The translations under genes were made by a program, and so were the position numbers. A stretch of 17,076 bases of DNA from assembly GCA_009602725.1 (NCBI GenBank), contig WELB01000094.1:497965-515040 (forward strand). The letters are read 5' to 3'. Position 1 is the stretch's first letter; each line of letters begins with the position of its first letter. Positions 8,591-17,076 of this stretch are shown piece after piece. The stretch comes from Spirogloea muscicola (lineage: Eukaryota; Streptophyta; Zygnematophyceae; Spirogloeales; Spirogloeaceae). The notes under the pieces are model-generated. The model saw nothing but the letters and a program-made list of their open reading frames with translations, ran no database searches and was not told the origin of the DNA.

Positions 8591-8783
8591 CCGGCCGCCC
8601 TCGTGGCAAACGCGCGCGTTTTCTCCTTAACGCTGCCCAAAATGAGTCCTCGTCAGCGTCCGATGTGGCGCCTCCGTGGCGAGTGACCATGACCCGGCCC
8701 GCAAGGCTGTAAAGCCGGCCGTTCCATACACCGCGCGACACGTACCCCTCGACACGACCCGGTGACCAAGTGTAAACAGGCCC

Positions 8784-9345
8784 ATAGTGCCTCTCCTCCT
8801 TCCTCTCCACATGATGTGCCGCCTAACCTGGCACAGTCGGTGTGGGTGCCCCTGGTTTGAATGCGTCGATGAGCACGACGTCGAGGAGAAGACGAGGCCC
8901 ACCACTCCAGGGGGTGGCCACCACATCCAGACGCCTGACGTAAGGCCTGCCACGCTTCTGGAGTACCGGCATGATGCTGGGCACCTCCATGGCCGCATGA
9001 TAACTTGCCTCGTGCACCAAGCCATACATGGCGTCTCTGAGAAGATTGTGGGAGGCATTACGTTCACTTCCCGCAACACATCGAAGCATGTGAGCTGCCA
9101 AAGAGATCTCACCTGTCGAACAATGGCCACATACACACCGTCGAACGCCAGCCAAACAAAGTGGAGGGAGGCCGAGATGTTGATGGACAGCCGTCCGGAA
9201 GAGGTCGTGGGAGAGTCGGAGGGATTCATAGATCGGCAGACCGTTGAGCCACTCCGACCCCCCCCGGAGAGCTGATGGACTTCATGAAGACGAGGGAGCC
9301 CACGCCCATCCTCCTTGAGCAGAGCTTAGAGTGGCTCGTGGCTTG
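8784..9345 (-). pseudogene. Retroelement copy B, 5' part (upstream of Harbinger insertion)
   Basis: Read from about 9345 downward, the minus strand gives LKEDGRGLPRLHEV and, after a stop, WLNGLPIYESLRLSHDLFRTA, VHQHLGLPPL and a C-C-H-C knuckle (RCVCGHC...HMLRC). It continues with ASHNLLRDAMYGLVHEA, RRLDVVATPWSGGPRLLLDVV and, after a stop, VERKEERHY, ending exactly at the Harbinger insertion. The order knuckle then Asp-rich segment resembles the C-terminus of non-LTR reverse transcriptases with a restriction-like endonuclease. The reverse transcriptase core is not in the window. The same region occurs at 2370-2960 on the opposite strand. The part from 9155 to 8823 is free of stops, so decay here is mild. 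The gap 9346-9409 shows nothing. Confidence 0.75.
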
Positions 9346-9483
9346 CTCATTGGCTGCGCGTGAAAGACGAGCTTGAGCCTTCAGATCAGAGCATCTTGCC
9401 CACACCGCAACCCATAGAGTAGAGGGGCTGGCAAAGCCAGCCCAAAAGAATGGACAATGTCCAAAGCCAAAGAAGAGAAGCCG

Positions 9484-9510
9484 GAAGAGAGAGCGAGAGA
9501 GAGAGAGAGA
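9484..9510. repeat. GA dinucleotide microsatellite
   Basis: About 13 GA units with one interruption (GC) lie within the 3' untranslated part of retroelement copy C. Confidence 0.9.
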
Positions 9511-9862
9511 TGAGAAAATTCATGTATTTGAATCAAACGAAGGCCAAGAGAAGGCGCGCGGGCCACATGAAATGAAAGGGAGGCCAACTCAAATTAATAC
9601 ATTTTTCGGGCAGTCTAGTGCACACTAAACAAGGCTACATAAACGGAGACCTGAAGTAAGGTGCCTAAGGTGACATGAGCCGGAAAAGGACTACACTACA
9701 AAACACAAGACGATGCAGTGGGAAGCTCAGTACCCACGGGTAAGCAACATCAGGTCTGAGCTCGCCGCAGGGGAGGTTTGGACACGGTCGGAAAGGATGG
9801 ATTTGGTTTCCTTGGAGCAGGCTCTTTGGTTTGTTGAGAAGGCAAAGCGCTTCCAAATTGAC

Positions 9863-9883
9863 TGGTGGCTGTGAGAGGCCAGC
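9863..9883. repeat. 21-bp motif shared with 5950-5970
   Basis: This is identical over 21 bases and in the same orientation to 5950-5970. It lies just upstream (minus strand) of retroelement copy C. Confidence 0.75.
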
Positions 9884-10017
9884 AGGCCTCATTTGGCTCC
9901 CCCCTCCACTCCACTTTCCTCCTACCGGCTGCACCTGACACTTTCGGCTGCATGGGTCCTCGCTTTTGTACCCTACTGGACAGTATTGCAGGTTTGGGAT
10001 AGGCTCGACGTGAGGAC

Positions 10018-10300
10018 ATGCATCCAGCTCAGATGGGCATGTGGGCAACCTACTTGTCATTCTTGCGACGCCGAGTGTCAGCTTGTCTGCAGCGAGCTCA
10101 GTCTCATGTGTTGCATCAAAATGCTGGTCGAGCCTTAGCTGGTAGCATAAGAGCTTGTCGATTGCCGTTCGGTATTCGGGCATCAATTAGCGACCTTTAT
10201 GTGCTGACTCGTGGTTACTGAGCGGGTCAGCTTAGCAGCAGGTGATGCACATTTGTCAATGTGCTTGCCACTGTACTTGGCCACACAGGCCCTCCATCTC
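10018..10300 (+). pseudogene. Retroelement copy D, C-terminal tail
   Basis: From about 10003, after a TAG, an open stretch encodes MWATYLSFLRRRVSACLQ, RAQSHVLHQNAGRALAGS and SISDLYVLTRGY with a stop at 10219-10221. HQxAGRxL and the terminal SDLxxLTRGY equal those of copies A, B and C. The following 65 bases match the fragment in the peptidase intron. No start codon context or upstream domain supports an independent gene. Confidence 0.68.
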
Positions 10301-10338
10301 TCAGTACACAACAAATTCTCTCCACCCTCGATCCCGAG

Positions 10339-10700
10339 CCAGTGTAGCCTGAGACCACTATTTCTGCCCTGCCCCCCCACCCTTGCTTCCCAAGGCCAGT
10401 GTAGCCTGGGATTGCGATTCCCCTCACCTGTTTACCTTTACCCGCCACTAGCCTGGCCGGCATCCGCCACCACTTATCAAGGTGGGTCACACCCATCGAA
10501 GCGAGCCTCGGGGGCTTTCTGCTTCTCTTCGGGCTTTTTGAGCGCTTCGGGTGGTAGGATGGCGCTGCCCTTCTGATGCCAGATCCACGGCTCAATGGGT
10601 AGATCCGCACTTCGTTTGAGTGGGACGGTAGGATGGGGTTGGCCCACCGATGCGAGACCGATGGTCCAAACGCAAATACGCACTTACCTGACCTGGACTG
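10339..10700. repeat. Short diverged tandem repeats (57- and 74-bp spacing)
   Basis: CCAGTGTAGCCTG occurs at 10339 and 10396. GGTAGGATGG opens two diverged units at 10553 and 10627 that share GATGC-AGA and GCACTT positions; a weaker third unit may lie at 10479. There is no coding sense. The stretch 10701-11403, downstream of the WNK stop, holds no feature that I can identify and may include its 3' UTR. Confidence 0.5.
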
Positions 10701-11403
10701 ACCTGGAGGTGCTGTTTTCCGGAGCCTTGTAAAGTGTTTGCAAATCTTGCTTCACATTGAGTAGATAGGTGACGTGCCTCAGATGTCCATGTGTGCAGCC
10801 ACCTCAGATGCCTTGTCAGATCGACATCAATAGGCCATTGACGGGATATCTTGTGACAACCCCCGCGCCTTCTCTCCGAAGGCCCTTGCAGGAAGTGATT
10901 ATCACCAACCAGTGTACTTCAGCGACCCCTGAGGCACTGCCCGATAATACCTCCTGCCTTTAGCTATCTCCTCGAAGCGGCCTTACCTTGGTCGCAGCAG
11001 TAAAATTGCTCAATGTCCTCAAAGCATACACAGTTCATATTCGCAGGTCAAGCAAAATAATCTCAAATACATAGGTCAAGCATCATAATGGCCAGCAATC
11101 TATTCTGCAGCAATGGACCCGCCAGTGATGACACAGGAGACTAGCCAGTTTGCTAGTACAAAAACAGGCGGTCTGACGCCAAGATAGAATACAGGCTGCA
11201 GCGTTCAACAACTCCAAGAGCAGCTGCAATTGGTGGAGAAGTGAGGGGGAGAGAGGGGCTGTGGAAAAGAATGGGAGGTCAGACCCACAATCTACAGTAT
11301 ATACACCGGCATGCAGCCCTAACTCCTATGGCAAAGCGCTCGTGCCATTCCACCTGCATCACGAGAGGGGCAGGCAACAGAAACTCCGCAACAAAGCCAC
11401 GGC

Positions 11404-14400
11404 TTAGCTCTTGCCCACGGTGCTGGCCGGCGGTCTTGGCTGAGTGTGTGAGGCGGAGCCTACATGGCCGCTCGGTGGCTGCCTCGACTGGCTATTGGTG
11501 CCTGCGCTAGCCTGGCCACCGGACGGTTGCCTCGAGTGGCTGCTGCCACTCGTCGTCACTTGACCTCCCCCCTGGCGCACACTCGAGAAATAACCGTTTT
11601 TGTGGAGGCCTTCAAGGGTCTTCGCCTCGAGCTCGGCGATGGACCTCTGCAGCATCTCCTTCCTCAGCTGCTCGATGTTGTCGACAACCTCCCCCTCCAC
11701 AGGCGATCGAGAGCCCGCGTCCCTGTCATCCCTCTCGCGCTCGCCCTTCATGGCCGGCCTGTCCCTGTCCCGATCCTTTTCCCTGTCCCGCTCACGATCC
11801 CTGTCGAGCACAGACTTGTACAGATCGACAGCTGACAAGTGACTCCTGCTCCCCATGATCAAGCCGGCTGCAACGAGCGGAGCCGTCCCCAGCATGGCAC
11901 CGCGCTGATCCCTGTCTCCAACACTCTCTCTCCTCCCCGTCCCTCCAGCCTCGGCTTCCCTCCTGCCATCAGCCGACGGCTCCCGCCGGTGTAAGCTATC
12001 GCCTCTGGATCCCCTCCAGTCCGGCATGAACTCCTTGGCGCCTGCAATGCCTCCAAGTTGGCCAGCTGCTGCAGCCCCCCGCAACACAGGCAGGGGAGAA
12101 GGCGACCGACCGCTGCGGCTCTCTCTCATGGGCTGAGCCTGTCCGGCAATGCCACCAGTCCCCAGCCCCACCGTCTTCTGTGGTGAGGGCGACGCTCTGT
12201 CTGCTTGTTGCATCGGCTGTTGCAAGGAGAACTCCCCGTGGCTACGGCGGGGGTCAGCAGCCTCTGCCTTCCTGCCTTCCATCGCATCTTGGCCACCAAG
12301 CACGGCTCTGCCTCTGCTAGAGTCACCAAAGGTCTCCCACGCAGGTATGCTTCCGGGCTTGGTGGCCATGTCGCCAGCTGGCACAACCCTGCTGGACGCC
12401 ATCTTATCGTAGTCCCTTGGCAACGGCTGAACAGAAGCGACCTCCCTTCGCCCCCGTGGAACCGGTACGAGTGGCGGCTGCGAGGCGGCCATGTCCAACA
12501 CGGCCCCTGTCATGGGGCTGTACTGCCTGGTTCCTGGCTTGCCAGCCTCGTCGGAGGCCAGGTAGCCATGGAGCTGACTGTCCACCTGCATGTCCAGGGC
12601 AGCCTTTCCAGGCGGCTGTTTGGCAGCCTCCTCCATCAGCTGGTGCCTGCTCATGGTCACTGGGGCGCCTGGAATTGCAGCGGTGCCCAGCCTTGCAGAT
12701 CTTTCGTCGTCGCTGACAGACAACTCCGACGCCATTTGCAGCAGCCGGGCCCTGCCCCTGTCCGCCCCAGCTCCCAAGTCCGGTGGAGGAGTCATTGCCT
12801 GCCGCCGATTCAGCGGCGCCAACATACCGTTCAGCGGACGGACGGGGGCCAGGAGCTGGGGCGACTCCAGATCGAGTAGCTGGATGACCGGGAGGACGCC
12901 CTTGTGCTTCCCTGGAGAGTTGACTGCGCTGGACGAGTCTGAGCTCTCATCGGGCCCCTTCTTCTTGTGCCGCTTGCGAATCTCAAGCAGTGCCAGCTCA
13001 TGCTTCAGCTTCATCTGCTGCATCATCTCCTGCAGCTCTGCCTCATGCTTCTGCGCTTCGAGCTGCAGCTCCCGCTGGATGGCGTAGTCATCGCTGTCTG
13101 CCGCATTCTCCTCCATCCTGTCCCACTGGTCAGGGTTTGCCAGCGACGCCGCCTCCTGCGGCTGCTCGAATGTGAGGTCCACAGAGTGGGCTCCTCCACC
13201 CATAACCTCCTGAAGCGACGGGCTGTCGCCTCGGTCACTTGGCAAGCTGCGCCAGGGGCGGCCCTTGTCTGGCGGCGACATGACCGAGTCCGAGTCTTCA
13301 ATCTCCTTAGCAGCAAGCGGCCTGATGTCTCTCCACGTCTCATGTGTGTAGTGCTCAGTAGCAGCCTGCCTCCGCGCCTCAACCAACGCATTGAAGTTTT
13401 GCAGGTTGGCGGAGTATACCTCGACACTGTCGTGGTGATTGCCAGCCCCCCTGTCCAGCGCCTTGTGCTCCACCTCCTGGCCGGATGCTGCCTCCGAGCC
13501 CTCGCTCGAGAAAGCAGATAGGAGCTCGCCCTCGCCTTCCTGGTACGTGACCTCGGCAAAGCGGCCGTGCATGACCCCCTCCCTGCCAGGCGGGGAGGTA
13601 TTGGCCAGCATCCCGGCTATGTTTGTCGGGGAGCGGGATATCTGCCTGCCCCTCTCCAGCAGCGGCGAGGGGCGCGGCGACGCAGCCTGAGGCGACATCG
13701 ACCCGGCCGAGTAGTTGGACAGGGCCTCGAAGTCATTGCTGATCTTGATGCCGTCGTCCCGCTCGACAAGCAGCCCGTCGCCTTCATCCTCGTCCTCACC
13801 TTCCTCCCGCTCGCTCCTCCCGCATGCAGTGGACGTCGCCTCGTCCAAAGCAACCCCGGGCTTCCACTCTGGTATGAGGGTCATGATCTCTGCATCGATC
13901 ATGTCGGCTATGGTGGTGACGTCCTGGTCCGACAGATCGAGCTCCTCCACCATCTCGCTGGCCACGCTGAACGCCGAATCCACCTTGACGTCAAAGGGGA
14001 ACTGGATGCTCCTCACATGGCCTGCACAAGGCGGCACAGCAGCGGCATAGACAGATCAATTCGCAAAACACGCTTCAGTTGCCTATCTTGTGCCTAATAA
14101 GTGCCATAGCAAATAGATACGCATGGCAGCCTGTTGGGCAAGAGGCATACTGACCAGCTAACCAACCAGCACAATGGAGGGGAAGAGTGCTGGCCAGATG
14201 AAGCGACCCACCTTCTGAATCTGCTATGCGAAGGCGTAAATGGACCTCATCATGGTCAAGCCGCCTGCCCTTCACTTTGAAGTCGCGACTCCTGGGGACG
14301 GTTTTATTGTTATAGTCCTCGTTCTGCAACTGCGACTCGTCACCAACATGGTCGCCAGAGTCGACACTGGAGCAAGTAGCGGACTCGTCGTTGTCAGCCT

Positions 14401-16963
14401 CCTGCTGCTGAGGGCTGGCCGACTTCGCCAATTGCTCCTGCCCACCCGCATCTCTCCTGCTCTCCAAGAGGGACGGGTGAGGCACATCCTCCGCGATCGA
14501 GCCCAGAGCATCGAGGTTATCGGGCCGCGAGTCCGAGTGCAGCATGTGCGGTGGGTCCACAGCCTCAGTCTTCTCCCCCTCCCGTAAAAAGGGGTCCATG
14601 AGGAGCTCCCGTGCTGGCATCCTCCTCGATGCCGTGGCAAGGCACTTCTCGACGAATGCTCGAACCTCTGCATCCTTGACCTTGTCCAGAGCGGCTGGCT
14701 TCTTGCCCTGCGAAACACAAATGCAGCTCACATCACATACTGCAGCTGACAGATTGCAGCTAACTGAATGAAATGTTGATACTGTGGATAAGCAGATTGT
14801 CCATCAGCACTAACTATCCTCTCAAACGGCACAGCAGAAGATGGTTGTTGTCCAAAGCATTCACTAGTAGAGCAAGTCAATAAATCCTCATCCTGCAGTC
14901 CAATCTTGTAGGGGGTCAAGATCATCAGATGACTCACCGCAGTGACTTTCTTATATATCTGAGCGGCATTCATGCACTCGCTGTAGGGGTATTCAAAGGT
15001 CACCATCTCGAGAACACACATGCCAAAAGAATATATATCCACGAGCTCGTTATACTCTTCTTCGTAAAGCTCAGGCGCCATGAACTCAGGTGTGCCTGTA
15101 TGAAGGTTCAAGCCAAGAGCAGCAACAGACAGTTAGAGGCAGTAGTGCAAGCTCACTGGCGACATTCAGAGTCAGCAGTAGCGGCAACAATGACATCAAA
15201 CAGTCTCATACCATTGTAAAGTGTAGGCAATTACTAGCACTACAAACAAGGGTAAAGACGAGAGCAGATAATCAAGAACATCATGCATAGGTGTTGTAGT
15301 GCACCAGAATGATGATTTCTCAACAAGCGGACAAGAAGTGGAGACAGTGCTGCTGTACTGCCTAAAACATCACACTCACCAATGACACTGTGAGCAGCAT
15401 GAGCCTGTCGTAAGATGGCTGCAAGACCAAGGTCTCCAATCTTCACTTCTCCTTGGTTACCATTGACAAAAATGTTATCACACTTGAGGTCCCGGTGGAT
15501 GATAGGGGGGTCATGACTATGCAGATACAAAAGGCCACGCAATATCTGCCGAGCCCAATTTTTCACAGCCTTAAGATCACAATGCTTATGCTTCTTGCGG
15601 TACCTGCAGGGAAAGCAAACACCAGCGCAGTGAATAACCTCTGCCAATGAAAGTCTGCCAGCGACAGATGCCATTCTCTTTTTCGTCTACACACTGGGCA
15701 AGCTGACACTGTCAGCAAGAGAAGAGACGATCTTAACCCAAACAAAGAGAAGCAAGATGCTGCATTGTAATTGTTTAGTGCTGTTGGAAAACTACTCACT
15801 GCCGCAGTGTCCCTGAAGTGAAGATCTCTGTGATGAAATTGACATTCTTCGTCTTGGCATCGACCCATGAGTTGTAAAACTTGATGATGTTCTTGTGCCT
15901 CAACGTCTTCAACAGATGCACCTCAGAGTAAAGCCGCTCCAAATCCTCCGGGCTTTGCAGCACATCTTGCACTTTCACCTGGTTCCAGGCGACCTCGATT
16001 CCATCGACTTCATCAAAGGCCCTGTAGCTGTTGCTCAGTCAAGGGGTACAATCTGTACTTAGCTACACATCTCGGTAGCAGATCTATCTATGATGCTGAG
16101 GGCCTCGCAATGATCTGCCAGAGGGAAAGACTTGTCAATGCTAAAACCTTCTCTAAAAGAGGCTCTCTCATAGGTTGGACGTGCTTTTCTGCACAATACG
16201 AAATGCTGAATGCCCCTCCACACGACATGCAGCGACTGGCAAAGCAGTGGTGCGACTGGAGCAATGGCGCAAAAGGGATACACAGTCTTGAAGGCACCCT
16301 TCCCAAGGACTTCATCATACTGCACACAAGGACAGGGTGCATGCTGTCACGCTCCGAGTGCCTCGGATTATGTCATCGAAGACGGACAGCGTTCTTGTGT
16401 GTAGAGCATAAAGTAGATAGCACATACAAGCATGGCTGCCAGCAAGTTGGTTAGGAAGAGACACGACCACTTTCACCACGAAGACCGGACAACTGCACAC
16501 CAGAGTCGGTGTACCGACCGATACCGGTAACCCCAACTACGGGCTCGCAGAGTGACGGACCTGCTGACGCAGAGAACCTAGCCAAGCCCTGCTGATAAAG
16601 CCCTTCACAATACATCATGATGTAGAACCACTGCTACTCACAATCGAGACCTAAGACTGGGCAGGCACGATCGCGCCGCGCAGAAACCCTTGCACCGACG
16701 TCGCCGACCGACATGCAGACGTCCGGAAGGCCACGTCCTACTGTCTGCCGCCTCCTCAGACAACCTGACTGAGGAGAAGCAGCCTCCCATGATGCCCCTG
16801 GTGTCCCTTTCCTTGCCGAAGAGGAATCAGTACGGCGAAGTACCCGGCCGTAGCGCCCCGTGGGATCGACCTCCACGAAGTCCGACTCCTTGTCGTTGTC
16901 GTCCTCGTCGTCGGCCTTGTCGGGGGGGCGGTCCGCGCCCTCATCATCCGACGACTCCCCCAT
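11404..16963 (-). CDS. WNK-family serine/threonine protein kinase, seven exons
   Basis: Exons (minus strand) are 16963-16844, 16319-16282, 16027-15800, 15603-15380, 15095-14938, 14707-14212 and 14021-11404. All introns are GT-AG and phases agree. They encode 1,293 residues. The kinase domain is about 41-297. As in all WNKs, the catalytic Lys is in the glycine-rich strand (GKGAFKTVY, Lys51), and Asn68 in EVAWNQV replaces the usual VAIK Lys. Catalytic Asp167 is in HRDLKCDN, the metal-binding motif is DLG (186-188) instead of DFG, and Ser201 in [13 protein letters not shown] matches the activating phosphoserine of WNK1. Residues about 398-477 form the plant WNK autoinhibitory-like (OSR1 C-terminal/PF2-like) domain ending EWKPG. 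A coiled coil lies near 736-775 ([17 protein letters not shown]). The remaining tail is disordered, with an Arg/Asp/Glu run near 1159-1185 and SRQPSGG-type repeats at the end. WNKs sense chloride and osmotic state and, in plants, act in clock, flowering and salt responses; the role here is inference. ATG 16963 precedes the acidic [12 protein letters not shown] segment typical of plant WNKs, but the frame stays open to the window edge, so an earlier start cannot be excluded. Confidence 0.93.
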
Positions 16964-17076
16964 TTGCCGCGGGCAGGGCGCGCCCGGGACGGGCAGGAAG
17001 CTCCCCCGAGCCGCCGCCGCGCGCGACGCCGCGGCCCGCGCGCGAACAGCGGCGCGTGCTACGAGGCGCGGTGGCG
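16964..17076 (-). promoter_or_regulatory. GC-rich 5' region of the WNK gene
   Basis: This stretch upstream of the WNK ATG is extremely rich in CG dinucleotides, with no TATA box. It is probably 5' UTR or core promoter. It has no stop in the kinase frame, so extra N-terminal coding sequence is also possible. Confidence 0.45.

Larger units (their letters stand above)
6579..8783 (+). mobile_element. PIF/Harbinger-like DNA transposon, 2,205 bp
   Basis: The ends are perfect 14-bp inverted repeats, GGGCCTGTTTACAC at 6579-6592 and its complement at 8770-8783. A subterminal inverted block supports them: GGTCACCGCCACGGAGGC at about 6641-6658 versus GCCTCCGTGGCGAGTGACC near 8669-8687. The flanks are GTA on the left and ATA on the right, a 3-bp target duplication with one change; PIF/Harbinger elements duplicate 3 bp, usually TWA. 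The element encloses a HARBI1-type nuclease relic and lies inside retroelement copy B, whose reading frame matches up across it. The transposase is broken, so the element could move only with help from another copy. Confidence 0.85.
9410..9890 (-). pseudogene. Retroelement copy C, tail and 3' end
   Basis: On the minus strand a degenerate HQRAGR-like segment (FSTNQRACSKE, near 9837-9805) leads to SDLMLLTRGY and a stop near 9757-9728. It is colinear with copy B: a GGCCTCCCTTTC block follows at 9590, then GCGCGCCTTCTCT, then the stem-loop at 9425-9443 and CAGCCCCT-TCT-ATGGG. The 150-base distance between block and stem-loop is nearly the same in both copies. The copy is 5'-truncated or eroded. 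Confidence 0.65.

Noticed and set aside
8165-8686. Long plus-strand open frame across the captured fragment
   Set aside because: It runs through the retroelement 3' untranslated end and low-complexity G-rich sequence. The same peptide appears in reverse at 6103 because of the inverted repeat.
9665-10186. 173-residue open frame on the minus strand
   Set aside because: It is out of frame with the retroelement tail motif found on the same strand and overlaps the antisense of copy D. No recognisable domain.
12205-12879. Open frame antisense to the WNK last exon
   Set aside because: Open antisense frames are common opposite GC-rich low-complexity coding sequence. No domain was recognised.

Overview
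The window is nuclear DNA from a eukaryote of the green lineage. The GT-AG introns, the plant-type WNK kinase, the plant-type DeSI/PPPDE peptidase and a degenerate Ty3/gypsy integrase like those of green algae all point this way. GC-rich coding exons with compact introns and a dense nest of transposon relics favour a green alga over a land plant, but I cannot name the species.

Layout. Bases 1-122 are pure T at the window edge and are probably an assembly artefact. A three-exon gene for a PPPDE (DeSI-like) thiol peptidase lies at 167-1220 (+). From about 1280 to 11,400 I find no intact host gene. In order this stretch holds: a diverged three-copy repeat with hairpins (1284-2200); a decayed C-terminal piece of a retroelement (copy A, about 2370-3140, +); a C homopolymer with an N (3493-3519); a decayed gypsy integrase (3747-4600, -) beside a 274-bp palindrome; two minisatellites; a second retroelement copy (copy B, -) cut in two by a 2.2-kb PIF/Harbinger-like DNA transposon (6579-8783); and two more tails of the same retroelement (copy C, -, 9410-9890; copy D, +, 10018-10300). 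A seven-exon WNK kinase gene fills 11404-16963 (-), and a GC-rich 5' region reaches the window end.

The two host genes are unrelated in function and lie in opposite orientations, their 3' ends facing each other across the transposon cluster. The kinase keeps the WNK hallmarks: lysine moved to the glycine-rich strand, DLG in place of DFG, and an activation-loop serine. The peptidase keeps its His and Cys.

The most informative observation is that several apparently unrelated repeats belong to one retroelement family. Its protein ends with a CCHC knuckle, a segment resembling a restriction-like endonuclease, an HQxAGRxL motif and a terminal SDLxxLTRGY-stop. A short 3' stem-loop follows in three copies. 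In copy B the reading frame resumes in register when the Harbinger element and one 3-bp target duplication are ignored. Part of this copy's 3' end (159 bp) also occurs, 158/159 identical and inverted, inside the Harbinger element.
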